Part shown: positions 14,756 to 23,712 of the stretch, one piece after another
Layout of the letters: every line of letters begins with the position of its first letter
Numbering within the stretch: position 1 is the first letter of the stretch
Assembly (NCBI GenBank): GCA_025360015.1
Contig: JANYCZ010000021.1
Span: forward strand, 62,001 to 126,000
Reading direction: 5' to 3'
Length of the DNA stretch: 64,000 nt
Origin: Verrucomicrobiota bacterium
GTDB taxonomy: Bacteria > Verrucomicrobiota > Verrucomicrobiia > Verrucomicrobiales > Verrucomicrobiaceae
Position numbers and translations under genes: made by a program
Notes under the pieces: generated by a model
Database searches by the model: none
Told to the model about the DNA's origin: nothing
The model's input: the letters and a program-made list of their open reading frames with translations, nothing else

Positions 14756-15706
14756 ATGCTTTTACTCATCACTTTGGCCGTCATCGTCGTGGCTTATGCC
14801 AATGGGGCGAACGCCAATTTCAAAGGCGTGGCGTCCCTCTTTGGCAGCGGCACCACCAGCTACCGCACAGCGGTAAACTGGGCCGCGCTCACGACCGCTG
14901 CAGGCTGTGTCGCGGCGATGTCCATGACGGTCGGCTTGCTGAAGGCTTTTTCCGGCAAAGGCCTCGTGCCAGACGCGCTGATCGCGCAGCCCCTGTTTTT
15001 ATTCGCCGTGGCGGCAGGCGCAGGAGCCACGGGCCTGCTGGCCACGCGCATCGGTTTTCCCGTCTCCACCACCCACATGCTCACCGGCGCTCTGCTTGGC
15101 GCAGGCTGGATCGCGGGCGGGGTGGACCTCGACAAGCTGTGGGACAGCTTCATCAAACCCCTCCTCCTCAGCCCGGTGCTAGCCGTGCTGGCGGGCTCCG
15201 TGATTTATCTCGTTTTAAAGACCCTGCGCCTCGCACCAGCTCACCGCACCCGCACGCTGGATGCCCTGCACTTCCTCAGCGCAGGCGCAGTCTGCTTCGC
15301 GCGCGGCGTGAATGACACGCCCAAGATGGCGGCGCTGCTGCTCGGCGTCGGCTGGCTGCACGGCAGCACCGGCATGATCTTGATCGCGGTGGCCATGGCC
15401 GCAGGCGGTTTGGTCAGCGCACGCCAGGTCGCCGAGACATTGGCGCACAAGATCACCGGCATGAATCCAGGCCAGGGCTTCGCGGCAAATCTCGCCACCG
15501 CCGTGCTGGTCACCACGGCCAGCATTCACGGCCTGCCGGTTTCGACCACTCACGTCTCCGTCGGTGCGCTGCTCGGCATCGGCATCACCACCCGGCAGGC
15601 AAAATGGCGCACCGTCATCCCCGTGCTCGCGGCCTGGGTCATCACTCTCCCGCTCTCGGCCGTGGTGGCAGGCTGCCTCTTCACCCTCGGCCGCCATCTT
15701 TTCTAA
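14756..15706 (+). CDS. PiT-family anion permease, possibly sulfur-oxyanion
   Basis: A 316-residue inner-membrane permease of the PiT family with the two inverted family repeats. The first has ANGANANFKGVASLFG near residue 16 and FPVSTTHML; the second has ARGVNDTPKMAALL and LPVSTTHVSVGALLG. In PiT proteins I recall GAND in the first repeat; here the Asp is replaced by Ala (GANA), while the second repeat keeps its VND Asp. There is no DUF47/PhoU-like partner next to it, unlike the second PiT gene at 33.2 kb. The two following genes, spaced 28 and 25 bp, encode an outer-membrane protein and a periplasmic rhodanese. Because CysP sulfate permeases belong to the same superfamily, sulfate or thiosulfate is a plausible substrate; phosphate remains possible. 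Confidence 0.82.
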   Translation: MLLLITLAVIVVAYANGANANFKGVASLFGSGTTSYRTAVNWAALTTAAGCVAAMSMTVGLLKAFSGKGLVPDALIAQPLFLFAVAAGAGATGLLATRIGFPVSTTHMLTGALLGAGWIAGGVDLDKLWDSFIKPLLLSPVLAVLAGSVIYLVLKTLRLAPAHRTRTLDALHFLSAGAVCFARGVNDTPKMAALLLGVGWLHGSTGMILIAVAMAAGGLVSARQVAETLAHKITGMNPGQGFAANLATAVLVTTASIHGLPVSTTHVSVGALLGIGITTRQAKWRTVIPVLAAWVITLPLSAVVAGCLFTLGRHLF

Positions 15707-15734
15707 ATTTTCCCTCCCCAGGGATCTCTCAAAC

Positions 15735-16427
15735 ATGACAAAAAAACGCACCCGCACCCGCATCCTCACGCTTGCCGCTTTCGCGGCAGTCACCTCCGCC
15801 TTCGGGACTCCGACCGGTCTCAACAACATCCCCACGGCTGACACCATTGATCATCGCACCGTCGCGGTGCAGTTCTTCAGCAGCTTCGGCGGCTCAAATC
15901 AGTTCGCCACCAGCAGCCCCGGCAAAACGTCCGACTGGGTCGGTTTCAAGACCGGCTGGGACTTCAAACCCGTGCACCTTGAGTGGGGTCTCGACAGCAT
16001 CCTCGGCACCGGCTACTCCGGCCCGCTGCTCTTCCAGACCAAGGCCCGCATCAAGCCCTGGGAAGACGGCATGTTCGCCCTCGGCGTCGCCGGCGTCGCT
16101 CTCACCGACACCCGGCGCGCGAAAGACCCCTTCACCTATGCGATGCTGTATCATGATTTCCATGTGCTGCGTCTGCACGCAGGTTACGGCCTGCAAACCC
16201 ATGGCGACAGCTACCTCTTCGGCGTGGACCGCACTTGGAAGCTCTTTAACCACGACTTCAATCTGAACGCCGACCTCGTGCAATCGCGCAACCAGCAGGG
16301 CCACATCGCCTCGGTGGGCGCCAAGTACTTCCTCAGCAAGCACATCGTGCTCGAAGCCTGGGCCAACTTCCCGGATCGCGACCGCGTGAGCGCCATCGCC
16401 AAGATCAACTACGTCTTCACCTTTTAA
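15735..16427 (+). CDS. Outer-membrane beta-barrel-like protein
   Basis: A 230-residue exported protein. The start MTKKRTRTRILTLAAFAAVTS gives a basic N-region and a hydrophobic core with cleavage near AFG (about residue 24). The rest alternates polar and aromatic residues in strand-like stretches and ends in NYVFTF, with the terminal Phe typical of barrels folded by BamA. It is too short for a classical trimeric porin but fits an 8-12 strand barrel. No named family was recognised. It is the middle gene of the PiT-rhodanese operon and could provide outer-membrane passage for the anion. Confidence 0.72.
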   Translation: MTKKRTRTRILTLAAFAAVTSAFGTPTGLNNIPTADTIDHRTVAVQFFSSFGGSNQFATSSPGKTSDWVGFKTGWDFKPVHLEWGLDSILGTGYSGPLLFQTKARIKPWEDGMFALGVAGVALTDTRRAKDPFTYAMLYHDFHVLRLHAGYGLQTHGDSYLFGVDRTWKLFNHDFNLNADLVQSRNQQGHIASVGAKYFLSKHIVLEAWANFPDRDRVSAIAKINYVFTF

Positions 16428-16452
16428 TCCCCGCTACCAACCAGCCAACCTC

Positions 16453-17379
16453 ATGAAATCCATTCTCTCACTCCTCACCATCGCCCTGCTCAGCACAGCT
16501 GCGCATGCCGAGATCGCCCTCATCACCTGCGCTGATGCGAAAGCTCTCATCGAACACCCGGACGCCTCCAAGCGCCCCATCGTTCTCGACACCCGCGGCG
16601 GTTACAAAGACTACTTCCGCGGCCACCTCCCCACCGCACATCACATCAATTTCGACACCCTGCGCGGCACCAACGAAGCCGTGCCCGTGCAGTACCTGCC
16701 CGATGACCTGACCAGCGCCCTCCTCATCCGTGCCGGCGTGGACAAAGACCGCCTCCATCTCATCTATGCCACTGGCGATGCCCTGCCGAACGACGAGATT
16801 CTCAGTTCCACCATGGTGGTTCATGTCCTCGAAAAATTCGGCGTCCAAAACATCCGCATTGTCGATGGCGGCCTCGCCGAATGGAAGAAGCAGGGATTTG
16901 CGCCCACCCAGGAATACTTTGGCAATCCCACCGGCACCCTTCCTGAAAAACGCAATCCCGGTACCGCCGTCACCATCACCGATGTGCAGGCCCATGTCGG
17001 CAAGCCCGGCAACGTCCTCGTCGATGCCCGTCCCATCAATGAATTCCGTGGCGAAGACGAAGTCTGGCTGCGCAAAGGCCACATCCCCGGCGCCATCAGC
17101 TTCCACTGGGCACGCCTGGTGGAGAAGGACAACACCCACAAGTTCAAGCCCTTCACCGAAGTGAAGGCCGAGCTCGAAAAAGCCGGCATCACCCCGGACA
17201 AAAACATCATCGCCTACTGTGGCACCTCCCGCGAAGGCAGCCTGCTGCTCTTTTACCTCAAGCACGTCGCCGGTTATCCCAACGTCCGCCTCTACGAAGG
17301 CGCCTGGAAGGAATACGTCTGGCTCAAAAACAAATCCCTCCCCGCCGAAACCGGCGGCGATGCCGCCGGATCGAAGTAA
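16453..17379 (+). CDS. Periplasmic tandem rhodanese sulfurtransferase
   Basis: A 308-residue protein with a signal peptide (residues 1-19, AHA/EI) and two rhodanese domains, as in thiosulfate:cyanide and 3-mercaptopyruvate sulfurtransferases. The N-terminal domain (about 25-140) lacks a catalytic Cys; the loop reads YATGDALPNDE. The C-terminal domain (about 170-295) has the active-site loop YCGTSREGS with Cys256. The CRK(G)xT loop of thiosulfate enzymes is not matched, so the acceptor and donor are uncertain. It is the last gene of the three-gene operon and is followed by a strong intrinsic terminator. The context suggests handling of sulfur compounds taken up by the PiT-family permease. Confidence 0.9.
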   Translation: MKSILSLLTIALLSTAAHAEIALITCADAKALIEHPDASKRPIVLDTRGGYKDYFRGHLPTAHHINFDTLRGTNEAVPVQYLPDDLTSALLIRAGVDKDRLHLIYATGDALPNDEILSSTMVVHVLEKFGVQNIRIVDGGLAEWKKQGFAPTQEYFGNPTGTLPEKRNPGTAVTITDVQAHVGKPGNVLVDARPINEFRGEDEVWLRKGHIPGAISFHWARLVEKDNTHKFKPFTEVKAELEKAGITPDKNIIAYCGTSREGSLLLFYLKHVAGYPNVRLYEGAWKEYVWLKNKSLPAETGGDAAGSK

Positions 17380-17400
17380 TTTTCGTTAGGTTAGGTTGAG

Positions 17401-17434
17401 AACAGCGCCGTCACCTCCAAGTGCCGGCGCTGTT
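17401..17434 (+). terminator. Intrinsic terminator after rhodanese gene
   Basis: AACAGCGCCG (17401-17410) and CGGCGCTGTT (17425-17434) form a perfect 10-bp stem, 22 bp after the stop codon, followed by a short T-rich stretch. It ends the PiT, outer-membrane protein and rhodanese unit. Confidence 0.75.
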
Positions 17435-17528
17435 TGCGTTGATGGGCCTTGCCCAATAAACGACTGCCATGGACGGCATTCAGATAAAGCCGTGCATGAC
17501 GGAATTAAGCGCCCGAGTCAGAAAGAAC

Positions 17529-17585
17529 CCCGGCGCGCGGGCCTCCGAGCCCGCAGCACTCCGCGAGCACGCTCGGCTCCGCAGC
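17529..17585 (+). repeat. Diverged copy of the AGCGCGG interspersed repeat
   Basis: GGCGCGCGGGCCTCCGAGCC, then CCGCAGCACTCCGCGAGCAC and GGCTCCGCA, match the units at 5851 and 8504 in order and spacing. The central EcoRI-like dyad is replaced by GGGCCTCCGAGCCC, which keeps the hairpin while changing its sequence. The rest of 17435-17685 shows no gene. Confidence 0.6.
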
Positions 17586-17685
17586 CACCCTGCCGCCATC
17601 GCTCTATCGTCCTCGAAGTCCTCATGCTTCCGCTGTTCTGCATGCAGCCACACACCATCGCTCTGCCGTCCTCGTCCATCATCTC

Positions 17686-18660
17686 CTACCCCCCATCACT
17701 CGCCACACCAATCACCGCAACGCGCGCCGTCAACCGATGCCCTTGCAGCAGCACCCGCAGCGCATCCAGCCCCTGTGGCACCGCATCAGGCTGCCACGAC
17801 TGCCCTTGCACAAAACTCATGAGCACCACCGCCAGCGAATCCCCCTCATCAGCCGCCAGCCGCGCCCACCCCGTCTCATCCACCATCACCAGCGTCACAT
17901 CCACCATCTCCGGCAGCCGATGCCGTGAAACCGTTGCATCATTGGAGCCCGCCTCCCATTGATAGCGCCGTGTATCATAACACCGCTGTGCCGAAGGAGA
18001 AGTCTGCACAATCATCGCCACCACATTCTCCGCCACAATCGAGACACTGCTTTTAAACAGCGTGCTGTCGCCGATCGGCTGCGCAAACCACCCATACAAA
18101 TCAGCGCGGTTCGTAAACTGCGAAAGACGCGAAGGCTCGCCCATCACTGACGTCGGCTGAAACAGCGTGAGACTGCTCGCTGGCTGATGAAACTGCAGCA
18201 GCCGAAAGCGTCGGCGCACCGGCACGGCAGTCAGAAAAGTCGGCCGCCACGCCTCATCACCTCCATATTGAACAAAGAACCCGCAGGCTTGCAGCGCCCG
18301 CTGCAGACCGCCCTCCGCCACAGGCCGCTGAAAAAACACGGCGTCACCACACGCTCCGGCCACTCCCATCAGCAGCTCCCCCGCCGGGCCGCAGACAAAG
18401 TGCAGGTCGGAGGCCGGCACAAGCTGGTTGAGGGTGGTATCGTAGCCCGCGCGCGATTGCAGCGTCGCCTGCTTCAATGCTTGGCTCAGCATGCGCGTCG
18501 CAGAGTCCAGGGTCTGCTGCCGGTCCACCGCAGACTGGCTCGACAGCCAGGAACGCTGTGTCGTGTTCAGCGCCTCCGCCATCACCACCACCAGCATGGC
18601 GAGAATGGAAATCGAGACCAGCACCTCCACCAGTGTCCACCCTTGCTGCCGCCTCTTCAT
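17686..18660 (-). CDS. Verru_Chthon cassette protein C (pseudopilin-like)
   Basis: A 324-residue protein with a type IV pilin-like N-terminus: basic leader MKRRQQG, then WTLVEVLVSISILAMLVVVM, in which Gly precedes the mature residue and Glu is the usual fifth mature position. A prepilin peptidase would cleave after Gly7. The rest is a predicted extracytoplasmic beta-rich domain. Its position after the B-type and A-type genes matches the third member of the cassette that TIGRFAMs names Verru_Chthon A-D. It overlaps the upstream gene by 4 bp. I found no fourth (D-type) gene downstream: the next 305 bp hold only repeats and the convergent terminator. The likely role is assembly of a type II-secretion-like pseudopilus. 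Confidence 0.78.
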   Translation of the reverse strand: MKRRQQGWTLVEVLVSISILAMLVVVMAEALNTTQRSWLSSQSAVDRQQTLDSATRMLSQALKQATLQSRAGYDTTLNQLVPASDLHFVCGPAGELLMGVAGACGDAVFFQRPVAEGGLQRALQACGFFVQYGGDEAWRPTFLTAVPVRRRFRLLQFHQPASSLTLFQPTSVMGEPSRLSQFTNRADLYGWFAQPIGDSTLFKSSVSIVAENVVAMIVQTSPSAQRCYDTRRYQWEAGSNDATVSRHRLPEMVDVTLVMVDETGWARLAADEGDSLAVVLMSFVQGQSWQPDAVPQGLDALRVLLQGHRLTARVAVIGVASDGG

Positions 18661-19091
18661 CGCGTCCCTCCATTCGTGACCGGTGCCAGCACCAACGTCT
18701 GCACCCGCACCTGCTGCGGATCAGCAAACGGATCATCATTCACCATGCGATCACTCAGCGCCACACGGATGCTGCGCAAAGTCCCGCTGGTATCTCCTGG
18801 CAGAGCCACAGCCGCAGCGGCTGCCACACGCACCGCAAAAGCAGCATCGGCGGTCCGGCTCGTCAGCGGCCGACCCATCACATCAAAGTAAAAATCCCCC
18901 GCCAGCGCAGCCACCCCGCACTGCTCGCGCACGTGCGCAAGAATGCGCGTCTGCACTGTACGCTGGGCCGCATCCCGCGAAGCATCCAGTCCCGCTGGCA
19001 GCAGCGCGAGAAGTGTGAGCAGCCCCGTGGCAGCGATGCTGATGGCCAGCAGGCTTTCGATGAGCGTGAAGGCCGTGCGACGCTGAATCAT
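18657..19091 (-). CDS. Verru_Chthon cassette protein B (pseudopilin-like)
   Basis: A 144-residue prepilin-like protein. The leader MIQRRTA is followed by FTLIESLLAISIAATGLLTL, a classical N-methylation motif with Glu at mature position 5, although the residue before Phe is Ala rather than Gly. A small globular domain follows, with LPGDTSGTLRSIRVALSD. It overlaps the A-type gene upstream and the C-type gene downstream by 4 bp each (ATGA), which implies tight translational coupling and fixed stoichiometry. The second cassette member by size, order and motif. Confidence 0.8.
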   Translation of the reverse strand: MIQRRTAFTLIESLLAISIAATGLLTLLALLPAGLDASRDAAQRTVQTRILAHVREQCGVAALAGDFYFDVMGRPLTSRTADAAFAVRVAAAAAVALPGDTSGTLRSIRVALSDRMVNDDPFADPQQVRVQTLVLAPVTNGGTR

Positions 19092-22000
19092 GGTCCAAAA
19101 GGTGTCTGCGAAAGAATACCAAACGTCTGCGCCTCGTGCAGTGAACGCGCCGTGCTGCTCGTGGCAGAATCAGGCAAGGGTGTACTCTGATGCCCGAGAC
19201 GCCGCTCGATCATATGGCTCCCACGCCGCTCAGTCTGCACATGATCACGCGTGTTGTCCCACTCGTTCGGCTTGCTGCCCCGCGCCTGCTTCAGCGACTG
19301 CACACGGTAGTGCACACAATAGACATTCGACTGCGTGCAAAGGCGCGGATAAAGCTGCGCATAGGGGGACTCGCGCAGGTTGTCACCCGTTGCTTCAAAC
19401 GCATCGGCGGCATTGCCGGCCGCGCCATTCCACCACGTGGTCATGCCCCCAGCCTGCACATTGGCGGGATCGGCCGGACTGAAGCCATTGCCGTCATAAG
19501 CATGACCCGTGATGCGGCGGGGCACGAGGAACTGCTCACAAATTTCCGAGGCCGTACGGAAGACATCGCCATTGTCCAGCCGCTGATTGAGCCCGTTCAC
19601 CGTCTTCTCCGCATCGACTTCATAGCGAAACGTCGCATCCAGCGGGCTGCCATCACTGCGGCCTTTGGCCGAGTCCCCCTGGTCATCCAGCGCCGCCGTT
19701 GGGATGGCGGGAATGCGCACCCCCTTGAGCGCCCCATGCAGCGCGGTGGCTCGCTGCACCCACGTGAAAGGCATGAGCTGGTGATTGAGATTAACCTTCC
19801 CCTCCGTGGCAAAGTCCGAGCTCATCGGCCACGGTTCCGTCACCGGTGTCCAGAAAAACTCCAGCCAAAGATGATCGGGCGGCGAGCCAAAGCCAGGGTG
19901 GTCGGTGGCACTCTGCCCCGGTTGGTCCGCAGGCGTGCTGCGGCCTGCGGGATTCGGGCAAAACAACAGCGTCTGCCACGGTCGCGGCGTGCTGCTGCTG
20001 CTGTCCCCATACACACCAGAAGGCAGTGCCCCAAAGCAGATGGCCGAAGAGATCTCACCCAGCGGTTCAGTCGTCGCAGTGCTGTTCATGGCGCTGCTGC
20101 CACGCGTAAACGCAGCAGAGGGCAGCAGTCGGCTGCGATTCACCAACGGCCCGTCTTCCAGCACACCCATGCCGCTTTCCCAATCTCCAGGAGCCCCATT
20201 CATCCCCACCGGCACCGCCGGAATGGCATTGTCAGCAAACCGGACATTCGCCAGCAATGTCCCCGCCGTACTGCGTGTCGGCTGAAGGCTGCTGCCAAAC
20301 TGACCAGTGCTCATAAAGGCACCATCGCGCAGGCTCTGCGCCTGAGGCTTGAACTGACCCGCTGGCGTGTCAGCGGTGCCATAGTCAGGATGGGTGCAGT
20401 ACCAGTTGGTGGCCTCCGGCAGAAACAGCTCCCGCCGTGCCGCCACCAGCCGTGCATCGCCATTGGAAGGCCCGTTGGCATTCAAAACCATCGACCGCAC
20501 GATGTCGCCGCGCTGAATGATCGGCAGCCGCATTTCATTGCCCACCATCGCCGGAGTGAACCGATTGGCGATTGAACGCGGCCCACTTGCGAAATCCGAC
20601 ACAAGCAATGACGGCATGGGGATGATCTGATCCGGAAATTCCATCTCCACCGAATGAATCGAATCATGGTCTTTAGGCGAGGTCATCGGCGAGTTCGCAT
20701 CCATCAGATCCACCACGATCGCGCCGCCGCTGAAGCGCAGCGTGCTGCCCGCCATGCCCATCCCGCTCTGCAGGCTCACATCCCCGCTGCTCATGAAAGG
20801 AAACCCACGCGCCGGATCATTGACCACCCCCATCTGCTTCGGCGTGCCATCTGGCTGCGTAAATTGCGACGCAAAGCACGCATACGCACTCGTATTCCCA
20901 CCCCAGGCCGTTCCCCCGCTCAGCGGCAGCGAACTGGAAAGCGAACAACGATTCCGCGCCGTGCCACCCGGGAACAGCAAACCAATCCCCTGACCCAGCG
21001 TGAGATGCTGCAACCTCCGGATGCGCACGCTCCACGCAGGGCTGACAGCGGGCGGGCCACCTGCGGGCACGAAGGTATTGACCACCAGGAAAACACGCAG
21101 CTTCGTCGCGCGATCACAGATGCCATCGCTGTTGGTATCCAGGGGCTTGCCGTCGGAGCCGCGCTCAACATCCGTGAAAGCAAAGACCACCGCCACTTCA
21201 CTCACGGTGGGAAAGCGGCCAAAGCCATGCGTGGAGCTGGCCGGATCAATGCCAATGCTCAGCGGCACGGCGCTTTGTTCTGCCAGGCCGAGAGGATTCG
21301 ACGTGCCGGGCGCAGGTGGCAGATAGGCGCTGGTGTTGGCCGTCCAGCGCAGCATGTCCAGCATGGAGGTAAGCAGTTGGTCTCGGCTGTGCGCACCGTA
21401 TTTGTCGAGAAACTTGCCACCCCAGCCGGGCAGGGCCGTGCTACTGAGTTGCTGCAGCCACGCGTAGAGCTGGCCATTGCGCTTCACCAGCATCCAGTCA
21501 TCGCTGATGCTTTGGGAAGACCCCGGGTTCGTCGCGCTGCTCCAGTTTGCAGCACGTTGGAAGGCAAACTCATACGGCTGAGCGGTTCCTCCATTGAGGG
21601 TGCAGCCCGCCATCACCCTGCGGTCCACCGCGCTGCGCTGGGTGGCATCCTGCGGCACCATCCAGAGAGAGATCTTGGGCCCGCCAAAGGGGTTCAGCTC
21701 CGGTGCAGCAGAGCACGTGGTGACGAAGAACCGCGCCATGTTCAAATCCACCGGCTCCATCAGAAAGCTCGTGCTGCCTCCATTGGGCTGGCGTTGGTTG
21801 TTGTAGTAAAACTCATCCACCGTGGCGAAGTGCCGGTCCTGCCGCACGATCAAATCGCTGCTGACACCATGCGGCACCAGCGCCTGATAACCATTCACAT
21901 ACCTCTGCCACGGCGTGGAGCTGTCCGCCGTCAGCGGATTCACAACGTCGGGTTTTGGCCATTGCGTGCTGCCTGCTGCAGCACCGCCGAAGTTTTTCAA

Positions 22001-22861
22001 AACCGGACTCAGCGAGGTGAAAGCCGGATGCCCGCTGATGCGGTGCCGTTCCACGGATGACGGTGCCTTCATTGCATGGCCACGCTCCACCTGCGTGTTG
22101 GCGGCGGGCATGTCCCAAGCGGCGGCCTCGCTGGCCGTGTTCAGGTTCAGCTTGCAGCTTTCATCATCCGTCCAGAACGCGATGCGGCCGACGATGGGGT
22201 TGTCCGCCGTGACGGTGTCTGCTGAAAAAACGGCCCGGCTGCCGCTGACACTGGCAGGCACCACCAGCCGCCCATCGCGCAGCACATAGATCCACGCGGC
22301 AGGCATGGGCAGGGGATGCAGTGTGTCCACTCCAGGTGCAGCAGAGCGCAGCGCAAAACCATCCACCCGGCCCACAGCCGCCGGATCAGCAATCGGGAAT
22401 CTTTTTTCCAGCGTGCCATCCCGATTACCGGCTACGGGCTCATTCAGATCCGTGTAGCCCGCTGTCTGCGTGTTCCACGGATTCAGCGCAGCCGCCTCCT
22501 GCGTGAGGTCGAGCGTGGCGGAGTTCATCACCGGCGCGGAATAGAGCCGGTAATGCATGCGCGCCGCCCTGCTGTTGGTGCCAAACACGCGGATCATGCC
22601 CGGCTGGGATGCCCAGAGCAGGTGCTCTCCATCTGCCGTGGTGCTGGGCAGCGTGGCACGCTGCAGCTGGGTGATGATGATTTGCGCGGGCAGGCGCTCC
22701 AGTGCCTCCACTTCCTGAATTTTGGCCACTGCCGCGCTCTGCTTCCGGCTCTGCATTCCCGTGCCCAGCACCGCGAGCACCAGCACCATGATCATCGCCA
22801 CAAACACCAGCACGATCACGATGGCGCTGCCGTTCCGTCTGCAATGCCCGCGCGTCCTCAT
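19088..22861 (-). CDS. Verru_Chthon cassette protein A (giant)
   Basis: A 1257-residue protein with one N-terminal hydrophobic segment (GSAIVIVLVFVAMIMVLVLA, about 11-30) behind a basic start (MRTRGHCRRN), followed by a very long extracytoplasmic region rich in Ser, Thr, Pro and Asn. This resembles GspK/PilX-type minor pseudopilins, which also begin with a hydrophobic helix lacking Glu5 and carry a large domain at the pseudopilus tip. Size, N-terminus and linkage to the B- and C-type genes support the Verru_Chthon A assignment. It begins 11 bp after the TupA-like gene and overlaps the B-type gene by 4 bp. No enzymatic motif was recognised. Confidence 0.75.
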   Translation of the reverse strand: MRTRGHCRRNGSAIVIVLVFVAMIMVLVLAVLGTGMQSRKQSAAVAKIQEVEALERLPAQIIITQLQRATLPSTTADGEHLLWASQPGMIRVFGTNSRAARMHYRLYSAPVMNSATLDLTQEAAALNPWNTQTAGYTDLNEPVAGNRDGTLEKRFPIADPAAVGRVDGFALRSAAPGVDTLHPLPMPAAWIYVLRDGRLVVPASVSGSRAVFSADTVTADNPIVGRIAFWTDDESCKLNLNTASEAAAWDMPAANTQVERGHAMKAPSSVERHRISGHPAFTSLSPVLKNFGGAAAGSTQWPKPDVVNPLTADSSTPWQRYVNGYQALVPHGVSSDLIVRQDRHFATVDEFYYNNQRQPNGGSTSFLMEPVDLNMARFFVTTCSAAPELNPFGGPKISLWMVPQDATQRSAVDRRVMAGCTLNGGTAQPYEFAFQRAANWSSATNPGSSQSISDDWMLVKRNGQLYAWLQQLSSTALPGWGGKFLDKYGAHSRDQLLTSMLDMLRWTANTSAYLPPAPGTSNPLGLAEQSAVPLSIGIDPASSTHGFGRFPTVSEVAVVFAFTDVERGSDGKPLDTNSDGICDRATKLRVFLVVNTFVPAGGPPAVSPAWSVRIRRLQHLTLGQGIGLLFPGGTARNRCSLSSSLPLSGGTAWGGNTSAYACFASQFTQPDGTPKQMGVVNDPARGFPFMSSGDVSLQSGMGMAGSTLRFSGGAIVVDLMDANSPMTSPKDHDSIHSVEMEFPDQIIPMPSLLVSDFASGPRSIANRFTPAMVGNEMRLPIIQRGDIVRSMVLNANGPSNGDARLVAARRELFLPEATNWYCTHPDYGTADTPAGQFKPQAQSLRDGAFMSTGQFGSSLQPTRSTAGTLLANVRFADNAIPAVPVGMNGAPGDWESGMGVLEDGPLVNRSRLLPSAAFTRGSSAMNSTATTEPLGEISSAICFGALPSGVYGDSSSSTPRPWQTLLFCPNPAGRSTPADQPGQSATDHPGFGSPPDHLWLEFFWTPVTEPWPMSSDFATEGKVNLNHQLMPFTWVQRATALHGALKGVRIPAIPTAALDDQGDSAKGRSDGSPLDATFRYEVDAEKTVNGLNQRLDNGDVFRTASEICEQFLVPRRITGHAYDGNGFSPADPANVQAGGMTTWWNGAAGNAADAFEATGDNLRESPYAQLYPRLCTQSNVYCVHYRVQSLKQARGSKPNEWDNTRDHVQTERRGSHMIERRLGHQSTPLPDSATSSTARSLHEAQTFGILSQTPFGP

Positions 22862-22872
22862 GATTGCGGCGG

Positions 22873-23712
22873 CTAGGGTTTCACCACTTCGCTCATTGCC
22901 GGGTAAAACAGATGCGGCTCATCCGGCTTGCGCGTGAAGTACTCGCGCAGAAAGGCCTGCCCCGGCTCTCCCGTCATCCAGGTGTGCAGCGCTTTGCCTC
23001 CGGCCTGATTGCTCTGCGGAAATTTCTTTTCACTGGCGATCATCACCACATACGGCCTCCGCATCACGGGATCTCCCTGCACCATGACCTCCATCCCGGC
23101 GGAGGGGATCTTGCCCTTCAGAATCGGAATGCGGCCCACGATGACATACGCCTTCTTCGTCGCGGCAAACTCCACCACCGCCTGCGGCACGCTGCTTTCA
23201 TCTTTGAGCACCCAGTCGCCTTTCGGTTCCACTCCTGCCGCCTGCCACAGCCGGTGGGACACCTCCCGGCTGCCCGGCCCCATGAAGTCAATGAAGGGCG
23301 ACTTGCTCAGCGCGATCTTTTTCAAAGCCGCTGCGCCATCATTCATCCCTCGAATGCCCGCTGGATCATCCGCAGGCCCCATGATGCAGTGTTCATTGCG
23401 CGCCCAGGGCAGCGAGTCTTTGGCAAAACCGTTCGCGATCATCTCCGTCGCCTCATCACTCGCATGCAGCGTGATGAGATCCACCAGCCCGGCTTTGAGC
23501 GCCTGAGTGAGGATGGCCTTCGGCCCCGTTGCCACCAGTTCCACCGGCCAGCCCGTGTCCTGGGTGAATTTCTCCTCCAGCTCCGGCCACATGCCACCCA
23601 GCGTCATGCCGCCGATCACTGCGACCCGCACCGGTTCCTTTTTGGCGGCATCGGCTGCCAGAGCCACGAAAGGGCACAGCAGGCCCGCGATGAAAGTAAG
23701 ACGTAGGTTCAT
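22873..23712 (-). CDS. TupA/ModA-like periplasmic binding protein
   Basis: A 279-residue protein with a signal peptide (residues 1-19, ALA/AD) and a class II periplasmic-binding fold. The segment ELVATGPKAILTQALKAG, then LITLHASDEATEMIANGFA and CIMGPADDPAGIRG, follows the order seen in tungstate/molybdate-binding TupA-type proteins (GxGxAL, HA, GPxxDPA). No ABC permease or ATPase gene is adjacent, so it may be a carrier, sensor or secreted protein rather than a transporter subunit. The start at 23712 overlaps the stop of the PEP-CTERM gene (ATGA); an upstream ATG at 23748 would put 12 poor residues before the signal peptide. It is embedded in the pseudopilin operon. Confidence 0.82.
   Translation of the reverse strand: MNLRLTFIAGLLCPFVALAADAAKKEPVRVAVIGGMTLGGMWPELEEKFTQDTGWPVELVATGPKAILTQALKAGLVDLITLHASDEATEMIANGFAKDSLPWARNEHCIMGPADDPAGIRGMNDGAAALKKIALSKSPFIDFMGPGSREVSHRLWQAAGVEPKGDWVLKDESSVPQAVVEFAATKKAYVIVGRIPILKGKIPSAGMEVMVQGDPVMRRPYVVMIASEKKFPQSNQAGGKALHTWMTGEPGQAFLREYFTRKPDEPHLFYPAMSEVVKP

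Noticed and set aside
14756-15706. Calling this gene a phosphate transporter outright
   Set aside because: The first-repeat Asp is missing, there is no DUF47 partner, and a rhodanese is in the operon; the substrate is left open.
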